The notes under the pieces: model-generated
Database searches by the model: none
What the model was told of the DNA's origin: nothing
What the model saw: only the letters and a program-made list of their open reading frames with translations
Program-made: the position numbers and the translations under genes
Part shown: positions 42,406-52,284 of the stretch, in pieces
Position numbering within the stretch: position 1 is the first letter of the stretch
Layout: each line of letters opens with the position of its first letter
Origin: Hawksworthiomyces lignivorus
Taxonomy: Eukaryota > Ascomycota > Sordariomycetes > Ophiostomatales > Ophiostomataceae
Direction of reading: 5' to 3'
Assembly (NCBI GenBank): GCA_002917075.1
Contig: NTMA01000003.1
Span: 806,001 to 870,000 of the forward strand
Length of the DNA stretch: 64,000 bases

Positions 42406-43089
42406 ATGGATTTTCGATCCAGCTACAACAGCCTCCGGGATGACGAGGCGCAGCCTGATGTTGCGGATGAGCATATCCAGAACCTTGCGGCACTGTTCGT
42501 CCGCCACAACGCTGAGAGGGATTTTGGTATTCACCTAATCCACAGCCACTTCCAAATCCCCGAAGGTACTGTCATGGCCGGAATTAATTTCCATAATCCC
42601 GACTTGCGCTGGGCAAAGGCAACAGACTTTGATAAGCTTAAGGGGTCCCCCATCCATGGGCACATCTTCGTTCTCACCGACGACGGCTTCCGTGCCTACG
42701 AATTCCAGGACGGGCCTCTACCTGACCTTAGCAAAGTCGGGCCGGACTTTCTCGCGGAGTACTCACGATACATCTTCTCCAACAAACTTGATGGGCTCAT
42801 TGGTCTTCAGGTCCTGGGAGACGATAAAACCCACAGTATGTCTGAGCTCATCCTTGATCAAGGGACTGTTATGGTGGATACCTCTCTTCTTAAGAACTGT
42901 CAGCCGTCCCGTGTCACTGGGTGGAGGTTTGAGTCGTCTCACGGGGCCCCCCGCGTCTGCCAGAGCAATGAGACGCATTCAAAGACGACATCTGGTAACC
43001 ACGAGGTCTTCAATGCAGGCAAGCCCCATCCCAAATTAGAGAATGTGGACGACCTGAAGGCCGCCCTTACTGAGGCTGGTGTTATGTAA
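42406..43089 (+). CDS. Hypothetical protein, 227 residues
   Basis: Single open frame starting MDFRSSYNSLRDDEAQ. The N-terminal two thirds look like a compact folded domain with alternating beta/alpha texture: IHLIHSHFQIPEGTVMAG, HGHIFVLTDDGFRAYEFQDG, then LDGLIGLQVLGDD and ELILDQGTVMVD. The His-rich IHLIHSHF and the GHIF motif are notable. The C-terminus is polar and ends NVDDLKAALTEAGVM. There is no signal peptide or membrane helix. Codon use looks like a real gene, and this motif style is seen in fungal orphan proteins of HET regions, but I do not recognise a named family. Confidence 0.65.
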   Translation: MDFRSSYNSLRDDEAQPDVADEHIQNLAALFVRHNAERDFGIHLIHSHFQIPEGTVMAGINFHNPDLRWAKATDFDKLKGSPIHGHIFVLTDDGFRAYEFQDGPLPDLSKVGPDFLAEYSRYIFSNKLDGLIGLQVLGDDKTHSMSELILDQGTVMVDTSLLKNCQPSRVTGWRFESSHGAPRVCQSNETHSKTTSGNHEVFNAGKPHPKLENVDDLKAALTEAGVM

Positions 43090-43352
43090 CTGTAATTGTA
43101 TCTTATTCTTGTGTTACACTACTACAGAAGCGGTGTACAAGTTGATTAGGCTTATAGGGTTTATGTTCGTGTAAGAACTGAACGTAGTGTATCAATTAAT
43201 ATATACGAATGAAGACACTGAACAAAAAAGTGCGTCTATGGTATTAATTGAATTTAGACAAACGGTAGCAACTAATCGTTACCGTAAATTATCTGGGTTA
43301 TTTAGTAAAGTTTATAGGATTATATAGACCTGTTAAACCTGACACGGTATTA

Positions 43353-43404
43353 CTACGGTGGATTCTTGGACCTATTGCTTACATAAGCATCACTGTTATA
43401 TAGG
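43353..43404 (+). repeat. 52-bp dispersed repeat, copy 2
   Basis: Matches 7529-7580 at 47 of 52 positions, same orientation. It is probably a piece of a transposon present in several copies. Confidence 0.7.
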
Positions 43405-43534
43405 AGACAATGGAGTTCGCTCACTATTGTCTTCAGCTTCTATGTTGCCGCCTGCTTTGACAAAAAATCACAACTCCCAAGTGATCATATCCCAATGACG
43501 ACAGAAAACGTAGTTTGTCTATTGCCGTCTCCAG

Positions 43535-44006
43535 CTTATTTATTGACACCTGCCTCGACGAGGAATTCAATGACTTCCGAGCGGCCACTCTTATCGGCCC
43601 CATATAATAGCGGCTACCCTATGATATCCGGCTTTTTTATCGACACCTGCCTCGACGAGAAATTCCACGACTTTTAAGTGACCACTCTCAGCGGCCATAT
43701 ATAGTGACGTCCACCCTATGTTATCTTTGGTTTCTTTATCGACACCTGTCTCGACCAGAAATTTCACGACTTCTAAGTGACACTCACAGCGGTCATATAT
43801 AGTTGCGTTCGCCCCATATCATCTTTGGCTTCTTTATCGACACCTGTCTCGACCAGAAATTTCACGACTTCCAAGTGACCACTCTCAGCGGCTATATATA
43901 GTGGCGTTTGTCCCCTCTTATCTTCGGAATCCTTATTAGCGCCTGCCTCGATAAGCAGCTTTAGGATCTCGAAGCGACCGTCCCGGGCAGCTCGGGACAG
44001 AGGCGT
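43535..44006 (-). pseudogene. Decayed ankyrin repeats downstream of the NLR gene
   Basis: On the minus strand the ankyrin coding pattern of the NLR continues past its stop with a period of about 99 nt: GQTPLYIAAESGHLEVVKF, LVETGVDKEAKDDMGRT and at least three more units. The break is an in-frame TGA at 44007-44009 where the repeat consensus has an Arg codon (CGA in a GRTPL context). The next two units stay open. A one-base loss in a later unit (around 43770-43780) shifts the frame, and the last units carry further stops. This is former coding sequence of the NLR, or a pool of spare repeats. Confidence 0.75.
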
Positions 44007-46841
44007 TCACTCGTCTTTATCTTTAACTTCCTTGTCAACACCCACCTCTACTAGCAGACTCACAACCTCCAAGTGATCGTTCCAGACAGCCCAATATAAC
44101 GGTGTCCGCCCGGCGTACTCCTGTACATCCTTGTCTACGCCGGCTTCGATGAGTAGCTTTGCCACGGTCAAGTAGCCGTCTTTGGCGGCCTGGTGCAAAA
44201 GGTTCATATTAGGCCTGTAATAGCGTATTCCATAACTCTCGAGGAGATTATGCAAATAAATCCACATTTGCAAGGGAAAGCTTTGTAAGAAGTTATTTTG
44301 GGCAATTCCCTCAAACCCAGCCTTTTCTGCGTGATACAGAACACCATGGATGGCGTATTTGAGCAAGGGGGCGGACTGCTGTGCTATGTTTCGAAGATCG
44401 ATGGCCTTCTCTTTCGATATTATTGGCAGTTGTTTGGGAAGACACAATGCTCCGGTAATATCAGCACAAATGTAGTTCAGACAGCATTTTTTCAGTTGAT
44501 CATGGCTTTGTCCTTGAAATTGTTCTCCAAAGCCCGGCCAGATCTCCCGAAGTCCGTTGTCTTTGAGAAGGAAATCTCGCACCGATTCGTGGATGAATTG
44601 AACTGTTGGAGTCTTCGACTTGGTAATTTCCGCGAGTCCCTTGGAAGAATCTACTATAAACCTCTGAATGTCCTTGGGGGTGATGAGTTTTCGATCCCAT
44701 TTCGTCAATAATTCGTGATCTGTCCCGGCGAGAACAGCAAAGTACAGTTCTTCTGGCTTCAGAGGACATTTTGCAAAGAGGACCCACTGGATACATAGGA
44801 TCAATTCATCCCTGTCCCGGGCATCTCGACTAAGGATATCCCGAAAAAGGTCATTTAGACCAGTCGGAATTTCTCGAAGTCGTTTACGTAAAACGTGTAT
44901 ACGTCCACGGTCATGTTCCTTGTTAAGAATATTCACAACCAAGACAACCCACATGAACACACCTGATGCTTTGGTTTGCAGCTCAGCTCTAATGTCTTCG
45001 GCGACTTCGCTTTGTCCGATCTTGAGCTCGGTCTCGATATAGTCTGCGATATCTTGATCATGGCCTTCCTGGCCTTCTAATACCAGCTCTAGTCCGCGAG
45101 TGATAGCAATATTAGGATAGTGTCGGCTAGAGAAGCATATTTGAAGCCGGACGTTCAATGAAATAGCCAGTTCGCCGACGTGCTCGAAAAAAGACGCCAT
45201 GTCTCGGATCTGGTCTTCGTTGCACTCATCCAGTGCATCAATGAAACACACCACCCACGACCGGCCGAGATTTTGGACAGCCTGCTCAAAAAGATCCTTG
45301 AGCAATTCCACACTCCATTGTATCTGGCTACCCTGCAAGCGCACAGTCAAAGGTAGTGAATCAAATATAGCCTCAAGACTTTCGGTGCGCTGCAATAACT
45401 GTAGGAGGAGAGATCGATACATTCCGGCAGTAGATTGCTCCAAGGCCCCACCACGTGCATTGAAGAAGAACGACAAGATGATTTTGTCCTTCATCGTCTT
45501 TTGAGTTTGGTCAAAGGCAAACTTCATCAGCGTCGACTTTCCTGTTCCTGGCTTTCCTTTAATCCAGAGGAACCCATGGTGTTCGGAAATCTTGTTGGGA
45601 TTCATCCAGTCGACATATTCGCTCTTTGTCTTCAGCCACCTGCAAGTCCTCACGTGGGCTCTCTTGATGGTTGCGTAGCGTGTATCTATTTGGTCAAATC
45701 CCAGAGAATCTCGCAACTGTCGCCTGTGCTCATTTGTGAGAGGCCGACTAGCTTTTGGAATCCGGTGCTTAGAGAGGCTGGCTGTCATTCGTCGGAGGGC
45801 AGCAGCAACCTTCTTGTACTCAACGTCCTCTGGATCACTGAATCGGCACATATCCATGTGGTTCCGTCCAATGTGCTCAGTGATTTCGATGACTGGGAAG
45901 TTGAGATACGAAGAAGTATCCTCTACAACCTAGTTGCGCTTAATATTAGTCGGAATTAAGAACGAAATTGGGAAACTTCGCGTACCTTGTGGCCATTCAA
46001 AGCCTTAATGCCCAGTTGCTCCTGAAAAGAGTGAATGATCCACTGTTGCTCGTGTGCCATGGGACTAAATTCATCTCTTAATTCCCTTAGGCGCTCAGAT
46101 GAGGGGAGGAGGGTGTTCACAATTTGTTCATTAACCCTGAATCCCACTGCTTTAATAACCAGTTCAGCGGCGCGCTGGAGGATCCCCCGCGGATCTGTTC
46201 CGCCATGCGGAGTTCCGAAAAACATGATTCCAGTTGTAGAGTCAAAAACACTTCGGAGATGAGCTTGTCCCTGACGACAGCCACTAGATCGCCGCAGTAG
46301 TTCCTTTACAAAAATTTCGCCTAAGCTATGGACAATAAATAGGAGCGGCCTTGCCGGCTCCTCTCGACGACCATCTTCGAGAGCGATTAGAAAGTCCCAT
46401 GCTATGTCTCGAACGGTATTGCGACTAACTGGCTGGCCAGCCCAATGCCGGATATGGGTATCGTATCCGTAGGTCAGGATTCGAGCATTCGGAACGGTTG
46501 CTGGGAGGAAGTCGCGGGGCCAGTAAGCAATGGAGTGGGCGTTATCCTTGTCCTGTTGAGCTACCGAGAAAGGATTGAATCGCTGGGATTTAGACGGGGG
46601 CTCTGAGGTCTCATCGTTCTCATCTTCCGGCCGCTTCGAGTCGCCTCTTTTGTGCCTCCATGTCCGCTCCGGATGTCCAGTGAATCCATGAACAAAGACG
46701 ACACTAGGTGGTCAGCTCAGTGTCGGGAACTCAGAAACGGTGTTAGGTTGCAACGTACTCTAGTTCTGGACTATCGTGAGGCACGACGACAGTCAAGCCA
46801 GTAGCAGGGATAAACTCTGAGTGCTTTGCCTGTACACTCAT
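44007..46841 (-). CDS. STAND/NLR protein: alpha/beta-hydrolase - NACHT - ankyrin
   Basis: Fungal NOD-like receptor of 907 residues. Exons are 46841-46759, 46703-45986 and 45929-44007, with 55- and 56-bp introns; the joins restore ELDVVFVHGFTGHPERTWRH and NGHKVVEDTSSYLNF. Domain order: an N-terminal alpha/beta-hydrolase (SesB-like esterase/lipase) with VFVHGFTGHP, nucleophile region FIVHSLGEIFVKE and FFGTPHGGTDP; a linker HIGRNHMDMCRFSD; a NACHT NTPase with Walker A GKPGTGKST (residues 392-400) and Walker B VVCFIDALDE; a helical region; then two ankyrin units ending at a TGA. The elbow reads HSLGE rather than the usual HSLGG. Family knowledge: repeats bind a ligand, NACHT oligomerises, and the N-terminal domain acts. 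The ankyrin array is cut short (see 43535-44006), so function may be altered. Confidence 0.88.
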
Positions 46842-49161
46842 ATTGTGCTAGTAGATAATCAAACACTTCATCTACTAGTTGCTTGACAAGACAGAGGTCT
46901 AGAAATGGAACGGGGACAGCCTGGAAGTAAAGCCCGCGTGATAAATATCTTCTTTGAGAATAGAGCCGACAGAAAACCCGAGCGAAATCCTGCAGCAGAT
47001 TAGACAATAAAGTTGCCCAGAGAAGCACTATTGCGCAATGTCGCACCCATGCAAACAGCGCAGACTGGCGGATTGACAGATATGTTGCAGTCCTGAAGAT
47101 TTGCATCTATCGGCGTCGTGCGGTTACGCGCCCATTATTGCCCAAGCGCTGAGGCTCCTCTTGTTGCATAACGTAGACCAATCAAATTCGCTGGGGTGCT
47201 TCCTCGCTGCGACAGGAATCATCGCGTTTGGGTGCATACAAAATGCGCCCCAAGGAAAAAGAGCCCCAAGTATTGGTTAGAAAATAACTGTTAGGCTGAC
47301 AGTTCATTATCCTACCTGCTGGGATGGCTGGTCGCAAGGCGGATCAATGCAGTGAAAGAGCAGGGGTCTGCACATTGAGGAGAAAGGCTTACAATCGTCA
47401 ACATTAAACACTGTCGTCTCTCTCATGATGTAGAGATATCTGCCCTTAGAAGCCATACCTGGTATTCTTGTGGAAAGCATTAGTGAACAAAATCATCCAG
47501 CTCTGGTGTAAATATACATTGAGGAATTGAGTTACCTGTTCCTTGCTCTCTCGCTAAGGTTTTATGTCGCCTCTCCTAAGAAGCTCCTAAATGTTGGACA
47601 CTTGGTTTATGAGCTTTTGGCTCGTGGACTTTGGGCCAATTCTCCGAGAAAGGACCTGAGCTGCACTGTTTAAAACAATTGAGTGCTTTACTTATATTAA
47701 GAAAGACGGATATCGATTCATTCATTAACAACGTCATGATCACCAGAGCACAATAAATGTTATGTGAGTCCCAAAAGGTGAAGAATGCTCAGCCACAAGT
47801 TAGCAGATCGGAATTCGCAAGACTTTCGCCTGATGCATCCAAGGATACTACCTTAGCCCTCGCAAACTTCTTTATCTTACATAGAATGTTTTTTTTTTTT
47901 TTTTTCGAAAACGGTCTTGAGAATAAGGCGTCACTCTGCTCAGAGCAGCTCTTGTTGGCACATCTTCAATGAGAATCTTGCTGGCCTTTGGGCAGTTCAC
48001 AGATGCCTCACATGATTTTTGTCACATATTGTGACAGAGAGATATCCCCGTTCCAGCTGCCATTCTGGATTATATAGCCAGATGCGGTTTGGTGCTGAGA
48101 TAACTTGTTCTGTAAGTGCGAGTGTCTCCGTCCATTTGAAAGTCCGGGCTGCAACACGGAAGATATGGTCTCATGCAATCAAATAGAATTTGATATCATA
48201 GTAATTGCTAAGTCTACAAAATGCAAACCAGGCGCTTCTAACCCTAAGGCATTTGTTAGAGAATCAAAGCACTAACTTCAGCATCTCTATGTGCGGAGAC
48301 TTAGCTGTCCGGGCATATGGCCACCTCATGTACCTGGAGTTTATCTTCATGTGAATCGAAGTGAAACACACCCAGGCGACAACAAAAAAGTTCAGTAGAT
48401 TGCGAAAATTACCATCAAAATCTTCCCCGTAATGCAAAGACACCGCTGGTCAGATGCAAGGGCTGCACCAATTGCCCTGTTCCTAACTCAAGCGAATCAG
48501 GCGAAACATATGAATGGTAATATGATAGGACACTAAGCAGACAATGACGTTACTTCTATCGTTTTCTTTTTCTTTTGTAGAGCACTTCAAGAAATATTGA
48601 CTGTTGCATTTATTTTCAGAGCTCATTTGTAGAAAAAAAAAATAGCATTAGCGAGTACCTAGAGAAGAGTTCCGTTTGAGGTAGGGCAAGTTCAAATATC
48701 CTGAAAGCCCCCTAGCAAACAAAATAGGACGTGGGAGTCAACATCCTCCGAATACTAGTTCAGATTCTACTCAGTCATGGAAACCTAGATCATATATGCA
48801 ATCTACTGATTCACCAATGATAGAACAGAATGCTGTCTGCAATTTTTAAACTAGAGGTTCTTTCATTCTAGACGGTACATCTACGTCTCATTTCTCAGAA
48901 GCATTTCGCCTAAACAAGACGTCAAAATTAGGGTCGCGTCTTGCGAGAATTACGGCGCGGTAAGGGAAATACAGCACGTGTCAGGGTGAGTAAGCGAGGT
49001 ACTGTCACAAAAATCAATTAGAAGAGCAGCCCCGCCAAAAGCTTCAAGCTCATCGTCCTTCTTGCTGCCACTAGACTTCTGCTGTCAGGAAACAAAGAGA
49101 TTTTACAAAATACCGATTGAGCTTTGTGTAATTCGTTTGATCTCTGTGTTACATAGCAAAC
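46842..49161. other. Gene-free stretch between NLR and cyclophilin
   Basis: About 2.3 kb, including the promoters of two divergent genes. There is no motif-bearing frame; the 46771-47106 minus frame overlaps the NLR first exon in another register and is rejected. It includes a 16-nt T run at about 47889-47905. Composition returns to ordinary here, marking the right edge of the HET/NLR block. Confidence 0.4.
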
Positions 49162-50227
49162 ATGGCCCCCACAGAGCTTCCTCCTTCCGGTAATCCTCTG
49201 TGAGTATCTGTTTGTTCTGACCGAGATCGCCTTGTTTGGGGCGGCAATCGTCTCTGGTGAAATTTTGAATTAAGCTGTGGCTAACCAACAAACAGTGTAT
49301 TTTTTGACATCACCATCGGAGGTGTGTACGAGCTCTTGGTTGAACCAATTTGTTCTGCTTCTCTTTTTCATTCACTAAGATTTCTCTCTTTGTCTAGGCG
49401 AGCCTCTGGGCCGCATCACATTCGAGCTCTTCAAGGATGTCGTACCCAAGACGGCCGAGAACTTCCGGCAGTTCTGCACTGGGGAGCACACTGACGCCCG
49501 CGGTCGGCCACTTGGCTACAAGAGCAGCAAGTTCCACCGCATCGTACGTTGGCAGCCCTATTCGTAACAGAGTTCTTTTTTTATGGTGTCTTATGCATCT
49601 CACACCATACATGTTCAATTTCATTATCATGCTCATGCTCATGCTCATGCTCATGCTCATGCTCATGCTCATGCTCATGCTCATGCTCATGCTCATGCTC
49701 ATGCTCATGGTCATGGCCATGCTAACGTGCTAACGCTTCTCTCTGCACTACACAGATTCCCAACTTCATGTGCCAGGGAGGCGACTTCCTCAACGGCAAC
49801 GGCACAGGCTCCACCTGCATCTACGGCGCCAAGTCGTTCAACGACGAGAACTTTGAGCTGACGCACGACACGGAAGGCCTGTTGTCCATGGCGGTAAGTT
49901 GTCTGCACCTTTCCCATTTCCAATCTCTCGAGAGGAAAAAAGAATAAAATATCTTTTGTCGAAGAGACTCTCTTGCTCTCCATGCCCGCTTCTACAATAC
50001 TAACGCCATGTCCTATTTTGCGCGGGGGACAGAACGCCGGCCCCAACACAAACGGATCGCAGTTCTTCATCACGACGGTGCCGACACCATTCTTAGATAA
50101 CAAGCACGTAGTCTTCGGGCGCGTCCACAGCGGGATGGATGTGGTGAAGAAGATGGAGCACGTGCGCACGGGGCCCAACGACGTACCGGTCTTGGATGTG
50201 GTGATCGCTGAGTGTGGTGAGATGTAA
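49162..50227 (+). CDS. Cyclophilin H-type peptidyl-prolyl isomerase
   Basis: Peptidyl-prolyl cis-trans isomerase of 180 residues, related to human PPIH, the U4/U6 snRNP-associated cyclophilin. Exons are 49162-49199, 49296-49321, 49398-49543, 49756-49893 and 50033-50227; introns are 96, 76, 212 and 139 bp and all joins keep frame. The joined protein reads [20 protein letters not shown], then [36 protein letters not shown] (active-site Arg and Gln), [17 protein letters not shown]-type [11 protein letters not shown], and ends in CGEM. No signal peptide. Very small second exon (26 nt). Housekeeping gene flanking the accessory block. Confidence 0.93.
49627..49704 (+). repeat. (TCATGC)13 microsatellite in a cyclophilin intron
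   Basis: Thirteen exact hexamers followed by imperfect TCATGG units, in intron 3 of the cyclophilin gene. It has no stops in the relevant frames, which creates a spurious Met-Ser or Leu-Met ORF. It is likely to vary in length between strains. Confidence 0.95.
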
Positions 50228-50808
50228 GGAGGACAGAACGAGAGGGCAGTTTCAAGAACCCAGTATAGAGATACCCAAACGAAAATAGTCAGGGATAGAA
50301 AGCGGGCGGTCACAAAAAGCATTTCGTCTAAGGAGGAAGGGTTGGCTATCAATATCAGCAAGGGTTCGGAGAGGTTATTTTGCGACGAAATTTTCTTGCA
50401 CGTGGTCTTCTACTTGAAAGCTTCTCGCAATCAAATTAAGCCTTTCTTTTAGATTTTATTTGTTCATGATATCTCCCTAATCTCTTTGGTATAATTCTCA
50501 GACATGCCTGTCTCCATAGTCACACGCCAACGCCGTTTTTCTCCTAGAAAAACGCCAGACACCTTTCGTCCATACCGCAACTCCATTCTGCTTCTTTTGG
50601 CCGAGCCGAGTCCGGACTCTTATCGCATCACTGTGTACATGTCCCGTTTGTTCCTCGCCCTGCCGGTTCCTGTATTCCAGATGATGCAGTGTTTCTCAAA
50701 TAAATAAAATCAGATGTAATACTATGTACCAGAAAAAAAAATTAAGACGAAAAAAAAAAAAAAAATTGATGAGCAACGCATCTTACAACTTTAAATCACC
50801 CAACCACA
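50228..50808. other. 3' flanks of two convergent genes
   Basis: Contains A runs near 50730-50765 and no gene. The frame 50504-50707 has no motif. Confidence 0.5.
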
Positions 50809-52284
50809 TTACAACCGCTGGGGTCGGCGGACTCGCAAGAGAGTCGTGCTCGTTCTATTGCTGCCGGAGCCAACGGTGCTGCTGCTTGATAAGAATGGCT
50901 GCACCGTAAAGGTCTGTCCTGAGGTAGTGGCAGCTTTCGCTGGAGGTGGTGCTAAAGGAGTCGAAGCAGTAGGAGTAGTCCCGCTACTGCTGCTGCTACT
51001 ACTTCTAGCGGCCGGACTGAGAGTCTCCGTAATGAACGTGGTTATGTATGACGTTGACGTGTGCGTCGTCTTCTCGACAGGTGTCGTCGTCGAAGGCGAA
51101 GGGGAGGCAGCGGCAGTGGAACCGCCACCAGCGGGCACAGTGACTGTGATGTACACAGGTGCCTGCGTCTCCGTGACAGTGACAACAACCGTGCGTAAGC
51201 CCCCAGCACTGTCCGTAGAAGCAGCGCCGGAGCCGCTGTTCTTACCAGTGTTGCCACTGCTGCCACCAGAACCAGTGCTACTGCTGCTGCCACCACCGCT
51301 GCTGCTGCTGTTGCTGCCGCCGGGAACGTTGACCTCGAAGGCGTTACCACCGAGCTGGTTAAATACGGCAGCGCTATTCAGGTCCTGGTTGTGGATGAAG
51401 GACACGGCAAAATTGTTGGTTGCCTTGGTCGATTTGGACTTGGTGTTACCAGAAGACGATCCGCTGCCACCGCTGGTGACGGCGACGTCCATGCAGCTAG
51501 TGTAATATTGATAGGTAGTGATGTTGTAGCCGTCGGTGGGGATGTCGGTAGCCGAGCCGGCTTTGTTGAAGGTGGGCCAGCTCCAGATCCAGTAAAGGGT
51601 GTAGTTGGAACCGGCGGTCAGATTGGCGGGCAGGCGGATGTCGTTCTGGCACCAGAGGTCGGCGCCCTGAGGATTCTCGGCGACTTTTTTGAACTGGGCC
51701 TGGCGCTGCTGCGAAATGGTCTGGCCGTTGACCTGGTAGCACTGGCCGTCGTCGAAGTTGCGCGTAGCCAGCAGCTGGCCTCGGCCGTCGCCGCCGGTGC
51801 CGTCGGCGGTCCAGTTTTGGAAGACGCTGAGGAACAGCTCGTTGCTGGCAGGCTGGCTGGTGCCGTAGACGTAGACGGTGCCGCGGTTCAGAGGCTTCGT
51901 GGGGTTGATATCCGGAAGCGTGACGTGCCCGTTCTCCTGGTACCGCAGGGCGATGTAGTCGCCTGCGCTGACGCTCAGCATGGGAAAGTCGGAGCTATAG
52001 TTGCCGATGGTCTGGCTGGGGTGGCACAGGGAGTCAGTCGCCAGGATCTGGTTGCCCGTAGACCGGCCGTTGGGTGGCAACAGGTAGTCATCCATGGCAT
52101 CGTTGAAGCCTGCCATGGCGCGTGAGACATAGCCGCGGATGTAGCCCGGCATGCCGGTCATGGTGCCGTTTGTGGCGATGAGCATGAGCTGCTCGACCCA
52201 CGAATGGGCAGCAACCGGCTGCGGCATCGTCATGAGGCAGCCAAGTGCTGTGGCGAGGCCGACGCTTCTATGAAAATACTTCAT
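50809..52284 (-). CDS. Secreted LPMO-like protein (HSWVEQ family)
   Basis: Secreted protein of 491 residues. Signal peptide residues 1-26 end PQPVAA, leaving His27 as the first residue of the mature protein (HSWVEQLMLI). A second conserved histidine, His120, is in RYQENGHVTLP, and there are aromatic-rich stretches (YTLYWIWSWPTF). An exposed N-terminal His plus a second His is the arrangement of a copper histidine brace, as in lytic polysaccharide monooxygenases. I recall this family being labelled DUF7492; that name is not checked. After the catalytic-like part (about residue 300) comes a Gly/Ser/Thr-rich tail (linker-like, likely O-glycosylated) with no clear GPI signal. Substrate unknown. 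Single exon. Confidence 0.75.
   Translation of the reverse strand: MKYFHRSVGLATALGCLMTMPQPVAAHSWVEQLMLIATNGTMTGMPGYIRGYVSRAMAGFNDAMDDYLLPPNGRSTGNQILATDSLCHPSQTIGNYSSDFPMLSVSAGDYIALRYQENGHVTLPDINPTKPLNRGTVYVYGTSQPASNELFLSVFQNWTADGTGGDGRGQLLATRNFDDGQCYQVNGQTISQQRQAQFKKVAENPQGADLWCQNDIRLPANLTAGSNYTLYWIWSWPTFNKAGSATDIPTDGYNITTYQYYTSCMDVAVTSGGSGSSSGNTKSKSTKATNNFAVSFIHNQDLNSAAVFNQLGGNAFEVNVPGGSNSSSSGGGSSSSTGSGGSSGNTGKNSGSGAASTDSAGGLRTVVVTVTETQAPVYITVTVPAGGGSTAAASPSPSTTTPVEKTTHTSTSYITTFITETLSPAARSSSSSSSGTTPTASTPLAPPPAKAATTSGQTFTVQPFLSSSSTVGSGSNRTSTTLLRVRRPQRL

Noticed and set aside
43535..44200. Regularly spaced repeats suggesting a CRISPR-like array
   Set aside because: The roughly 99-nt period, protein-coding similarity to ankyrin units and eukaryotic context show these are ankyrin repeats.
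46771..47106. 111-residue minus-strand frame with hydrophobic stretches
   Set aside because: It overlaps the first exon of the NLR in another register, and that exon joins cleanly to the hydrolase domain.
49394..49733. Frames with runs of Met-Ser or Leu-Met on both strands
   Set aside because: These are translations of cyclophilin exon 3 plus the (TCATGC)n microsatellite in intron 3.
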